A DNA stretch of 64,000 nucleotides from SZUA-152 sp964401355 (GTDB taxonomy: Bacteria > Pseudomonadota > Gammaproteobacteria > SZUA-152): positions 1-64,000 of the forward strand of contig CAYNYJ010000002.1 of the NCBI GenBank assembly GCA_964401355.1. Reading direction: 5' to 3'. Made by a program: the position numbers and the translations under genes. The number at the start of each line of letters is the position of its first letter. Within the stretch, counting starts at the first letter, position 1. Below, one piece after another: positions 34,640 to 43,598 of this stretch. The notes beneath the pieces are model-generated. The model did no database searches and was not told where the DNA came from. It saw only the letters and a program-made list of their open reading frames with translations.

Positions 34640-35456
34640 GGTGCTTCAAATTTAGCCAATATTTCCCTGTGGTCTTGTTCGTGTTGGCGCGGCACGGCGA
34701 ATTCATGACTCAGTTTCGGTCTGTTCGAAGACAGCAGGGGCTAATAACAGAAGGGTAGTCAATTCTCGGGTACTACATGACAGCGATTAGATTTGTTCAG
34801 AAGCCTGCACCAGCCTGTTTTTTATTGTATTAAAAAGCTGTACGAACACTTTGTCTAGGTGTTCCTTGTTCATATTTTTCGGCTTGGTGTGCCCCCGTTG
34901 ACGTAAGGCCATTGTGTTTTTGAGCTTGGAAATGTGACTGGAGTGCAGAGCCCGTTCACCGGAAGAAAAATACACAGAAATATTTCTTGAGGCATGACGG
35001 GCTAGCGAGTTGCGCGAGTCTTTTTTCAGGATTTTATTATCTATATCCGGGGCTATTCAAGGAATTAAGTCGCTGCAAATACGCTAATTTTGGTGTCTTC
35101 GTGGGGAAACTGATTTATTGCCTGCTTGCTGAAAATAGCGCGGGAAACGGCTGCCGTGGATTCGTGCGGTATACCAAAATGAGGGGCTGCGCGGAGTATA
35201 ATTGGGTTAACGTTGAGTTTAAAATCGGTTGTTCAAAAACAGGCATTCCAAAAAAAACAAGAAAGGAACCCTATAAAACTGCTGATAGAGTTCCTTTCCA
35301 TCTTTTTTACGTGGGGTTTTAAGCCACATAGGTGTAAAGCTACATGCGAAAAGCAGAATGTAGGTTACACAGGCGTTGCTTTCGCAACAACATCCGTTAC
35401 CAGATGCAGACTACACGAGTGTGTAGCAGTATAGTTTGTTTAGCTTGAGAGTCGGC
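34640..35456. other. 817-base region, mostly non-coding, with a bidirectional hairpin at 35261-35298
   Basis: No convincing gene is seen. At 35261-35269 and 35290-35298 the arms GAAAGGAAC/GTTCCTTTC pair perfectly; on the minus strand the stem is followed by TTGTTTTTTTT and on the plus strand by CATCTTTTTT, so it could end transcripts from both sides, including the minus-strand Gly/Met gene at 35457-35606. A minus-strand frame at 34787-34975 and a plus-strand frame at 34987-35322 lack recognisable sequence and ribosome sites. Confidence 0.45.
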
Positions 35457-35606
35457 TTACATGCCGCCGCCCATGCCTCCAGCGCCCATACCGGCACCCA
35501 TGCCGCCGCCCATGCCGCCGCCCATGCCGCCCATACCCATTCCGCCCATGCCGCCTCTGCCACCCATGCCGCCTCGACCACCACCCATTCCACCCATTCC
35601 ACCCAT
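35457..35606 (-). CDS. Very short Gly/Met-rich protein
   Basis: The 49-residue product contains 32 Gly, 13 Met, 2 Arg and 2 Ala and nothing else, arranged as GGM, GGGM and GAGM units (start MGGMGGMGGGRGGMGGRGGM). The ATG at 35606 is preceded by GGAGG with a 7-base gap, an almost ideal ribosome site, and codons vary (GGT, GGC, GGA), so it is not a simple nucleotide repeat. There is no signal peptide. The repeats resemble the disordered Gly/Met tail of GroEL, here as a free-standing protein. Metal binding through Met thioethers or a chaperone-like role are possible guesses. It faces away from the membrane protein gene at 36219 and towards the PqqD-like cluster. Confidence 0.65.
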   Translation of the reverse strand: MGGMGGMGGGRGGMGGRGGMGGMGMGGMGGGMGGGMGAGMGAGGMGGGM

Positions 35607-35656
35607 GATAGAACCTCCAAAGTAGTTGTATTGCATTTACATGGTTGGCCAACGTC

Positions 35657-35800
35657 ATGTACAGGATGCCCAGTATTTTGATGCTGACTAAAATACCGTG
35701 GTATCAACAGTACGTGCAGTTAGCACGAAATCAAGCAGAAACAACTCTGGTTGATCCCATTGTCTGCCACAACTGCGGCGGACAACGTCGAAAAAAGTAA
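35657..35800 (+). CDS. Possible small CxxCGG protein
   Basis: A short plus-strand frame starting at ATG 35657, 35666 or 35681 ends at TAA 35798-35800 and gives 39-47 residues ending LVDPIVCHNCGGQRRKK. The C-terminal Cys-His-x-Cys-Gly-Gly followed by a basic tail looks like a zinc knuckle, which is uncommon in random sequence. No strong ribosome site is visible, so the call is tentative. It is divergent from the Gly/Met gene, with only 50-75 bases between their starts. Confidence 0.3.
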   Translation: MYRMPSILMLTKIPWYQQYVQLARNQAETTLVDPIVCHNCGGQRRKK

Positions 35801-36218
35801 CAGAGTGATCATTTATTGTCAATTTAAAGGATGGAGGTCAGCAGTGAAAATAAGGGTTGTAACTTATTGATTTTTAAAGATGATAAGAATTTTTCTTTGT
35901 AGATATCGCTGATGATACTGAGTTAAATAGCAATATTACGCATAAGAAATAGTCTGTATAGGTAATTTATTACCGCAAACATGTTTTTTGGTAATTAATA
36001 ACAATATATTGTAAGCGTTAATGTTCGCATGTCTGGCGAGTATTTCAGAAAAAGTGATTTATGCATCAACCGGGTGCATTGTGATGTGATTGATGCGGAC
36101 ATTTTTGCAAGCCCGTGTTATGTGCTTGTTTTATGACATAATCGTTTCGCCGATGTGTTTGTTAACGGACGCTTAACGGTGGCATTGAGCCAAAAAAATA
36201 AAAAAAGGATTTTGTCAT
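35801..36218. other. Intergenic, AT-rich
   Basis: No gene or RNA is recognised. The sequence is strongly AT-rich compared with its surroundings. AGGA at about 36206 serves as ribosome site for the gene at 36219. Confidence 0.4.
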
Positions 36219-39200
36219 ATGTTTATGCTTGCGGCCGCATTTTTACTCTTGTCAGGTATTGCCAGTCTGACTTATCAGGTGGTTTGGGTCAGGTTGCTAG
36301 GACTGAGTATGGGGTCGACCAGCGCTTCGATCAGTACCGTGTTAGCGGCGTTCTTTTTGGGCTTGGCTCTGGGGAGTTACCTGGCTGAGCGTATAACCCG
36401 AAATCGTATCAATGATCTCAGAGCGTATATTGTGCTGGAACTGATCATTGGTCTGTCGGGTCTGGCCTTGCTTCCCATTTTGTTGAATCTCGATGCAATC
36501 ATGGCGGCTACCCCGGCGTTGGGTGCAACCATTCCCATGAAATTTGCGGTGACCACCGTGTTGTTGCTGATTCCCACGGTGTGCATGGGGGCCACTTTCC
36601 CTGTTATGGCATCGTTGCTCATTCGTCGTAAAGATGAAGTGGGTGTCCGTGTCAGCCAACTTTATAGTTTAAACACGGCAGGTGCGGTACTGGGGGCGGC
36701 TCTGGCGGGTTTCTTTTTTGTGCCGAACTGGGGTTTGGATGGCGCGGTTTATATTGCCTTTTCGTTTAATTTATTGATTGTAGTACTGGCTATTTATCTC
36801 AACCAAAAAATTTCCTTGCCGCCAATCGAAGTGTCGACGGTTGAAGCCAAATCGGCTGGTGCTGCTGTCTCAAACTCAATAACGGAAGAAGCCCCTTTGC
36901 GTGGACGGGCGCTGATAGTGTTGTTTGCCACTGGCCTTGTTGCCATCGCAACGGAAGTCGGCTGGACCAAGTACCTGTCGATTTTTACGGGAACCACTAT
37001 TTATGGTTTTGCCGCGATACTGACGATATTTCTCACGGGTATCGCTGCAGGTTCATGGGCGATTAAATCATATATTGAGCGTATGCAACGGCCAGAATTG
37101 TGGATGGCCTTCGGGCTGGTATTGTTGGGTAGCTCGTTATTGTTGACGCGCGCGGGTTTGACCTGGGTCCCCGCCATTTATCAAGCAATGAACCATTTCC
37201 CGGTAGAGCCATGGTTGAAGCACGGGGTGAAATACACTTTTGTGTTTGTGTTGCTGTTTCCTCCGACGTTTTTGTTTGGTGCATTGTTTCCAATAAATCT
37301 GAGGCTTTACTGCGGCAATTTGCAGGGTATACGGGCACGTATTGGCAAGGCTTATGCGGTGAATACGGTCGCCAGTATTTTTGGTTCGATTATGGCGGGT
37401 TTTTGGTTGATCCCATATTACGGCACCGATGTGTTGCTAACGGTTATGGCGCTGGTGTTATTGGTATTGCCGTTGTTGTTTGTGCCGGTGCTAACGACAC
37501 CTGTGGCGAAGCTGTCGATTACCGCATTCGCAGTTCTGGCGCTGTTGAGCAGTGGGTTGTTACCGCATCTGAGTTACAAGGATATGATCACTTCGGTGCA
37601 ATATGACGGTGAGTCTTATGCTGGCCAAGAACCCAAATTTTTGTTTTTGAAGGAGGGTAAGGCGGGCGTCATTAGTATGATCACTTATAACGACCGGCAC
37701 GTGAGGCTGCAAAACAATGGTCTGAATGAATCTTTCATTGATCTTGAAGATGAAAATAATGTGTTACTGGTTGAAAGCTTGTTGGGTCTGCTGCCGTACA
37801 TGCTGCATGACGATCCCAAGTCGGCTTTTGTGGTGGGTTTTGGGGGTGGCATTACCACCAAAGCATTGACCTTTACAAAATTGGAATCCATTCGTGTGGT
37901 CGAGCTGGAACCGGCGGTGATCGACGCTGGGCGAGCGATCATCGGTGGCCGAGAAATTCTTGCGTTGCAAGACCCGCGAGTGACGCTCACGCTGAATGAT
38001 GCGCGTAATACCTTGTTAACCGAAAGCACAAAATACGACATTATTGCCTCGCAGCCTTCACACCCTTGGCTGGCGCGTGCGTCGAATATCTTTACCAAAA
38101 ACTTTTTTGAGCTGGTTAAGTCACGGCTCAATGACGGCGGTATTTACGGTCAGTGGGTGAATTTGTTTCATATGGATGCTACTACTCTGAAATCACTGTT
38201 ACGCGCTTTCTACGAAGTGTTTCCGCATGGCATGACCTTCGCCAATCTTGAGAGTGGAGATTTCATGATGTATGGCTCTGTTTCGCCGATAATTTTTGAT
38301 TTTGCAAAAATTGAACAACGTTTGAATGAACCCAAAATAAAGACGGCACTGAATTATCACGGTATTTATTATGCCCGGGATTTAATGTGGTACTTTGCGC
38401 TCTCGCGTGATCAGGCGTTGGCGGCATCGATGGATGTGCCGGCTAACACCGATACCAATATTCTTTCTGAAGTACGGTTGTCGGCTATTGATAATAAACC
38501 GTCGCCCGAAGAAAGCCCTTATAAATTCTTAATCGATAATTACACCTTTAATGTGCGCCCTTACTTTGCTACGGATGAGGCTGCGGATCGTATTTACCAG
38601 TTGGGTACCTATTTTCTGGTTGAGAAGAATGAGCAGGACATTGCGCAGTATTCGGCGGATCAATTAAAAGAAATTGATCCGGTCAAGGCGCGTGGCATTG
38701 AATATGAAAAACATTGGCATAATTTTGAATATGATGAAACGGATGCATTGTATATACAGCATGAACAGTGGCCGGATCGCACTCACATGCAACAGGCTTT
38801 GGCATTGGTGGATCGGAATCGTTATGACGAGGCCACGGCCGTGCTACCCCGTGTGGAAGTGGAAGGAATGCGTCGTATTCTGGCAGCACGGCTGTTATTT
38901 GATCAGCAGCGTTTTGATGAGCTTGTGGCCGTGGATACACAATATGATGCCGAAAAACTCTGGCGTTTGTCGGCCTTGGCGAGAAAGGATTTGATCACTG
39001 CGGGCAGTGAACTGCATGCGTTGGTGCAGCGAGTTTCACCCGGGCTTCCGCAGCTGCGGGTTTTGGCGGGATACTACGGGGTGATTAATGACGATAAACA
39101 ACTGGACCGGGTGGCGCGTTTGATTGTTCAGCAGCAAAACAAAGAAATTGAGCGTATTCAGCAGTTATTGACTGATGCAATAGAGGCTGAGCAAGTGCAG

Positions 39201-39383
39201 TATTCACAAAATTTGCTCAAGCGTATTGAGATGCTTAACCCGGAAGAGAACTACAAACTGAAAGAATTGCGAGGCAAAGTCGCGAAGCTTGTTGTTTCTC
39301 CGATCCAGGAAAATGATACCGGCGATCAAGAGGTCACGATAAATAACGGTGAAAAGCACACGCTCTCACTATACTCAAGTTAG
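36219..39383 (+). CDS. Membrane-embedded spermidine-synthase-like protein
   Basis: The 1054-residue protein starts with about fourteen membrane helices in two related halves (LSGIASLTYQVVWVRLLGLSMGS at the start, KYLSIFTGTTIYGFAAILTIF in the middle), each carrying the LYSLNTAGAVLGAALAG / AYAVNTVASIFGSIMAG motif. From about residue 480 a soluble spermidine-synthase-like domain follows with FVVGFGGGITTKAL (cofactor glycines), VRVVELEP and LNDARNTLL. The catalytic Asp segment of true synthases is IIASQPSHPW here, so aminopropyl transfer is doubtful. The C-terminal 200 residues are helical and TPR-like. Such proteins are annotated as fused MFS/spermidine synthase; the reaction is unproven. Confidence 0.78.
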   Translation: MFMLAAAFLLLSGIASLTYQVVWVRLLGLSMGSTSASISTVLAAFFLGLALGSYLAERITRNRINDLRAYIVLELIIGLSGLALLPILLNLDAIMAATPALGATIPMKFAVTTVLLLIPTVCMGATFPVMASLLIRRKDEVGVRVSQLYSLNTAGAVLGAALAGFFFVPNWGLDGAVYIAFSFNLLIVVLAIYLNQKISLPPIEVSTVEAKSAGAAVSNSITEEAPLRGRALIVLFATGLVAIATEVGWTKYLSIFTGTTIYGFAAILTIFLTGIAAGSWAIKSYIERMQRPELWMAFGLVLLGSSLLLTRAGLTWVPAIYQAMNHFPVEPWLKHGVKYTFVFVLLFPPTFLFGALFPINLRLYCGNLQGIRARIGKAYAVNTVASIFGSIMAGFWLIPYYGTDVLLTVMALVLLVLPLLFVPVLTTPVAKLSITAFAVLALLSSGLLPHLSYKDMITSVQYDGESYAGQEPKFLFLKEGKAGVISMITYNDRHVRLQNNGLNESFIDLEDENNVLLVESLLGLLPYMLHDDPKSAFVVGFGGGITTKALTFTKLESIRVVELEPAVIDAGRAIIGGREILALQDPRVTLTLNDARNTLLTESTKYDIIASQPSHPWLARASNIFTKNFFELVKSRLNDGGIYGQWVNLFHMDATTLKSLLRAFYEVFPHGMTFANLESGDFMMYGSVSPIIFDFAKIEQRLNEPKIKTALNYHGIYYARDLMWYFALSRDQALAASMDVPANTDTNILSEVRLSAIDNKPSPEESPYKFLIDNYTFNVRPYFATDEAADRIYQLGTYFLVEKNEQDIAQYSADQLKEIDPVKARGIEYEKHWHNFEYDETDALYIQHEQWPDRTHMQQALALVDRNRYDEATAVLPRVEVEGMRRILAARLLFDQQRFDELVAVDTQYDAEKLWRLSALARKDLITAGSELHALVQRVSPGLPQLRVLAGYYGVINDDKQLDRVARLIVQQQNKEIERIQQLLTDAIEAEQVQYSQNLLKRIEMLNPEENYKLKELRGKVAKLVVSPIQENDTGDQEVTINNGEKHTLSLYSS

Positions 39384-39445
39384 GTATTTTTCTGTGTTAA
39401 TGTCGCGTCGTTTACTGATTCGCTTGCGAGCCTAAGGAGGTGGGC

Positions 39446-39883
39446 ATGAGTGATTATCAACATATCCTGTGTGCAGTTGATTTGAGTGAGGAAAATATTG
39501 TGGTGGCATCCCGTGCTGTCGAGCTGGCCAATATTTATCAGGCGCAACTCAGCGTGTTGCATGTGGTGGAATATATTCCTATCGATCTCGCCAATGAGTT
39601 GGTGTTACCGCAACAGCAAGAAATTGAGCAGCAACTTTTGACTCAGGCGAAGCAACATCTTACGGTTTTAACCGAGCGGATTGATGCACCGTCAGTGAAA
39701 GAAGTGGTCGTGCAGGGTTCGACAAAATCAGAAATTATTGAGTATGCGCAAGACCACCACATCGATCTGATTATTCTTGGGCGACATGGTCGTCATGGGC
39801 TTTCGCGTTTGTTGGGTTCTGTGGCAAATTCGGTCTTACATCATGCCCCGTGTGATGTGCTGGCCGTGCGTGTTGGGGCTTAA
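39446..39883 (+). CDS. Universal stress protein (UspA family)
   Basis: The 145-residue single-domain protein has YQHILCAVDLSEENIVVASRAVELA at the N terminus and the nucleotide-binding end LIILGRHGRHGLSRLLGSVANSVLHHAPCDVLAVR (G-2x-G-9x-G-S/N type), so it probably binds ATP. AAGGAGG at 39434-39440 fixes the start at ATG 39446. It lies 62 bases after the spermidine-synthase-like gene on the same strand and may be co-transcribed. Confidence 0.93.
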   Translation: MSDYQHILCAVDLSEENIVVASRAVELANIYQAQLSVLHVVEYIPIDLANELVLPQQQEIEQQLLTQAKQHLTVLTERIDAPSVKEVVVQGSTKSEIIEYAQDHHIDLIILGRHGRHGLSRLLGSVANSVLHHAPCDVLAVRVGA

Positions 39884-40695
39884 GGCGTGATTTGTCACGC
39901 GAATGGCCCTAGAAATACGCTTGATTGTTTCGAAAAAATGCGGTCTATTCGTAGTTTGATGGGGGGGTGGCTACGGTTTTTAGCGTGCTAGAACGGGGGC
40001 GTTATGCTGAGTTCGCATCCCTCTCATATGGGCTATTACACCAATGCAAGGCGGTGATTCTTATGGGAAATTATTCTTGGGTTTTTTTCTTAAAATTGCG
40101 TTGACATATCCGACAGGATTGGTCTAGCATCGACCGCCATAGAGAATATTGATAATATAAGCTTATTAGCTGAATAATAATATTCTGATATACGAGGACG
40201 TTTGCTCAGCAATAGTTAGGCTGGATGCAGATAAGAGAGGATCGTTCATAAAAATATAAGCTTTGATGCAGGGCGAGTCTTTTAGCCTTGGATGTCAATG
40301 GCAAATTAGTAAAAGTTCGTATTAAAATTAAAAAGATACAAGAATAAAATTAGCGTTCAAAACGATAGCGCGAAATTGATGACGCCAGTGGTTTAATGCT
40401 GTTGGAGAAGTGTTTCCACGGGCTGGTTGTCAGAATATAAATAATAGGCGGGCATGACTCGCCAGGAATTGAGGGAGAACAAGCAGCTACTTCAGCGGGC
40501 TTGATCTAGCAGAAGTCAGAAAATTTCCTGTTTGCGGTGAATTAGTCGCAGTGCACACTCGCTGTGTTGTTCAGCGGGCTTGGTATTTTCTGTGTTATTT
40601 GGGTGCGACTTGGATTTAAGTTGAGCCCGTGACCAACATTCAACAAACCAATTCAACAAACCAGTAGTGGTTAACAACATGTATCGAGGAAGGAA
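39884..40695 (+). promoter_or_regulatory. 812-base leader region of the ACIII operon
   Basis: No gene is seen. TTGACA at 40101-40106 is followed after 18 bases by TAGCAT (40125-40130), a plausible promoter for the act operon; it would leave a leader of about 560 bases. A 13-base direct repeat ATTCAACAAACCA occurs twice in tandem around 40639-40665 near the actA ribosome site. The long gap before a respiratory operon suggests extra regulatory sites. Confidence 0.4.
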
Positions 40696-41316
40696 ATGGG
40701 AGTGAAGAACCGTTTAATCAATCCGAAAGCACGACGTCGAGGCTTGCTGGGTGTCGCTGGGGCTGGGCTTATGTGTCTGGCAATGTTGCTGATGTCGTCA
40801 GTGGCGATGGCAGTTAAATATGATGTGGTGCCGCCGGTCGGAACGCATCAGGGGGAGGATGTGCCTCAGCCCATCGAGTTTCCTCATAATGTTCACGTTA
40901 AAGATAATGACATTAACTGCATGTACTGCCATACCTATGCGCGACGCAGCGCAGTGGCCGGTATTCCTCCGACCAGTAAATGCATGGGCTGCCACAAGGT
41001 GATTGCGACAGACAAGCCGCGCATCCAGAAGCTCACCAAATACTGGCAGGACAAAATATCACCCGCTTGGAAGAAAGTGCACGACCTGCCGGACTTTGTG
41101 CATTTTACCCACGAGAAACATTTGAAGACCTTGGTGTTTGATCGGGAGTTTCCGGTTGAAGATGTGAAGGAAGTTTGTGCCTTTTGTCACGGTGATGTGG
41201 AAAATATGACGGTAGCGCACAAAGTGAAACCGTTGAATATGGGCTTTTGCGTTAATTGCCATATTGCGAACAAAGAACTGGGTGCCCCGGGCGACTGCTG
41301 GAAGTGCCACAAGTAA
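40696..41316 (+). CDS. actA: Alternative Complex III subunit A, pentahaem cytochrome c
   Basis: The 206-residue protein has an N-terminal membrane anchor or signal (GLMCLAMLLMSSVAMA) and five CxxCH haem sites: CMYCH, CMGCH, CAFCH, CVNCH and CWKCH. This matches ActA, the periplasmic pentahaem subunit that receives electrons from quinol oxidation through the iron-sulfur subunit. It begins the act operon; the next gene encodes the molybdopterin-type subunit. AAGGAA precedes the ATG closely. Confidence 0.93.
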   Translation: MGVKNRLINPKARRRGLLGVAGAGLMCLAMLLMSSVAMAVKYDVVPPVGTHQGEDVPQPIEFPHNVHVKDNDINCMYCHTYARRSAVAGIPPTSKCMGCHKVIATDKPRIQKLTKYWQDKISPAWKKVHDLPDFVHFTHEKHLKTLVFDREFPVEDVKEVCAFCHGDVENMTVAHKVKPLNMGFCVNCHIANKELGAPGDCWKCHK

Positions 41317-41379
41317 TCGTCGCGCAAATACAAAGGTGTTAACGATGAGCAAGCGAATTAATAGAGTGGAATTACGACT

Positions 41380-43596
41380 ATGAGCGGAAAGATAAACCGT
41401 AGAAGTTTCCTGAAGGTGATGGGCTGGAGTGGTGCGGGCGCGGCATTAAGCGGTTGCGATTTGCCCTCCACGGTCACGTTGGAAGAGGGTAAGGAGGACG
41501 TCGTTTCTTACCTGATGCCTGAGGAGTATGTGATCCCAGGTGTTGGTGTGTGGTATGCCTCGACCTGTACACAATGTGAGGCGCGCTGTGGTATTCATGG
41601 TCGTGTCCGCGAAGGTCGTGTACTGAAACTGGAAGGCAATCCTGATGCGGCGGTCAATAACGGCAAGCTCTGCATGATGGGCCAGGCCGGCATTCAGGGT
41701 CACTACAACCCGGATCGTATTACCACGCCCATGTTGCGCAACGGGGGCAGTTTGGCTCCTGTGAGCTGGGACAGGGCGATGGCGGTTTTGGAAGAAAAGC
41801 TGGGTACCCTAAGTGGCGACCGTTTTGCGTGGTTCACTGGTTCTATGAGTGGTCATCAATCGGTGCTGATCTCCAATCATCTGGAGGCTATGGGTTCCAC
41901 AAAACATTTTGTGCATGAAGTGCTGAACAGCGCGGTGTCGCAAGCGGTGAATCGCGATATGCTCGGTGAGGCAACACCGCGGTTGCGTTTAGACAAGGCC
42001 AAGATGATCCTTTCTTTTGGCTCGGACTTTATGGGTGCCAGTCAATCAACGGTGCAATACGCAGGTCAGTATGCGAAGTTCCGGACCAATAAAGAGCGTG
42101 GCGTATTCGTTCAGATCGAATCCAAGATGTCGCTCACCGGCGGTAACGCAGATTTATGGCTGGCTATCAAACCGGGCACTGAAGGGGTGTTGGCACTGGG
42201 TATCGCCAATTTGCTGTTGAATCAGCTGAAGCTCAGCGATGCGGGTATCCCTGAGGATGTGCGCACCATGATCGACGGATATGGCATTAGCAAAGTTGCC
42301 GAGATCACTAGCGTGGCAGGTGACCGCATTCAGCGTGTGGCAAAATTGTTGATGCAGCGTTCTCCCAGTTTGGTGCTGGCCGGGCCCTCGGTGGAAGGCC
42401 ATGCTCATGGTTACGCTGCTACCGCAGCGGTGATGCTGCTGAATCATATCTTGGGTAATGTGGGTAAAACTATCGAGTCTGCGGGCGATTTCCCCTTCCC
42501 TCAGTTGATGGCAAAGCAAGGTGGCACAGCAGATCTGGTGGCATTTGCCGCTGATGCGAAAGCGCAAAAGTTGGATGCGGTCATTTTCTACGGTAGCAAC
42601 CCGGTTTATTCCGCGCCGCAAAGTTTGGGCTTGACGGAAGCACTGTCCAATATTGGCTTCAAGGTTGCAATTTCACAATTTCCGGATGAGACCACAATGG
42701 CGGCCGATTTGGTGCTGCCGGTTGATTCCTACCTCGAAGACTGGGGGACACAGGTACCGGTTCATCAGGCAGAGTCCGCAGCGATTCATGTGCAGCAACC
42801 ATTGATGGAGAGGCTCCATGAGCAGACCAAGGGCTTAGGTGACATTCTGTTGTCACTGCTCAAACAGCGCAAAAAAGATGACTACGCACAGTTTGAAGAT
42901 TATTACGCGTACTTGCGCAACGCCTTTGCCGCGATGCCGGCGGGTGTGAAAAAGAATGCGCAAAACAACAACGAGTTCTGGAATGCCGCGCTGCAGACAG
43001 GCGTGATAGAAATCCAGTCAGGCGCCAAGAGTCTGCAATCAACAGTGGTTTCATTTGCCGCACCGGTGACAGGAAGTGATTCCGGTGGTTTGACGCTGGT
43101 ACCATCGGCGCGTTTGGGCTTGTTTGATGGGCGTCATGCAAACTTGCCATGGTTGCAGGAAGCACCGGATCAAATCAGTAAGGTGGTGTGGGATTCCTGG
43201 GCTGAAATGCACCCGGCTACTGCCGCCAAAATGGGCATCAGTAATTTAGAACTGATCCGTGTTGATTCAGAGCACGGCAGTGTTGAATTGCGTGTTGTGC
43301 TGCTCAAGGGTGTACATCGTGATGCCATTGCTATCCCGCTGGGCCAGGGGCATGAGGTCTACGGTCGGTATGCAAAGGGCTTGGGTGTGAATCCGTTGAA
43401 AATTTTAAATGCGACCGTTGACAGTAAAACGGGCGAATTAGCCATGTACAGCACACAAGTCACGGTAAAACGTATTGGCGAAGCAGATTCATTATCGATT
43501 GTGCGTATGGGAACCGGTAGCGGTGACAGTCAAGCAGGGCGCAAGTTGGTGGCGACCGTGTCAGTTGAGCAGGTTCAACGTACGGAGGGAACATAG
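41380..43596 (+). CDS. actB: Alternative Complex III subunit B, molybdopterin-oxidoreductase-like half
   Basis: The 738-residue protein has a Tat signal (RRSFLKVMGWSGAGAALSGC) and a molybdopterin-oxidoreductase-type fold (WDRAMAVLEEKLG, SFGSDFMG, IFYGSNPVYSAPQ). Near the N terminus it keeps a complete four-Cys motif at 63, 66, 70 and 98 (CTQCEARC...LCMMG), the site of an Fe-S cluster in active family members. In the purified complexes described so far this half is part of one fused ActB of about 1000 residues and carries no Mo cofactor; here it is a separate gene ending 2 bases before the iron-sulfur half. It sits on the periplasmic side of the complex. Confidence 0.88.
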   Translation: MSGKINRRSFLKVMGWSGAGAALSGCDLPSTVTLEEGKEDVVSYLMPEEYVIPGVGVWYASTCTQCEARCGIHGRVREGRVLKLEGNPDAAVNNGKLCMMGQAGIQGHYNPDRITTPMLRNGGSLAPVSWDRAMAVLEEKLGTLSGDRFAWFTGSMSGHQSVLISNHLEAMGSTKHFVHEVLNSAVSQAVNRDMLGEATPRLRLDKAKMILSFGSDFMGASQSTVQYAGQYAKFRTNKERGVFVQIESKMSLTGGNADLWLAIKPGTEGVLALGIANLLLNQLKLSDAGIPEDVRTMIDGYGISKVAEITSVAGDRIQRVAKLLMQRSPSLVLAGPSVEGHAHGYAATAAVMLLNHILGNVGKTIESAGDFPFPQLMAKQGGTADLVAFAADAKAQKLDAVIFYGSNPVYSAPQSLGLTEALSNIGFKVAISQFPDETTMAADLVLPVDSYLEDWGTQVPVHQAESAAIHVQQPLMERLHEQTKGLGDILLSLLKQRKKDDYAQFEDYYAYLRNAFAAMPAGVKKNAQNNNEFWNAALQTGVIEIQSGAKSLQSTVVSFAAPVTGSDSGGLTLVPSARLGLFDGRHANLPWLQEAPDQISKVVWDSWAEMHPATAAKMGISNLELIRVDSEHGSVELRVVLLKGVHRDAIAIPLGQGHEVYGRYAKGLGVNPLKILNATVDSKTGELAMYSTQVTVKRIGEADSLSIVRMGTGSGDSQAGRKLVATVSVEQVQRTEGT

Positions 43597-43598
43597 TT

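Noticed and set aside
34787..34975. Minus-strand 62-codon frame
   Set aside because: No ribosome site, no recognisable motif, and it lies in a region of weak coding character; kept only as a remote possibility.
34987..35322. Plus-strand 111-codon frame
   Set aside because: Cys/Phe/Tyr-rich translation without domain, and it runs across a terminator-like hairpin.
35411..35707. Low-complexity frames in other phases over the Gly/Met gene (Trp/Ala-rich, His/Ala-rich)
   Set aside because: They are alternative readings of the same repeat; only the 35606-35457 frame has the GGAGG ribosome site.
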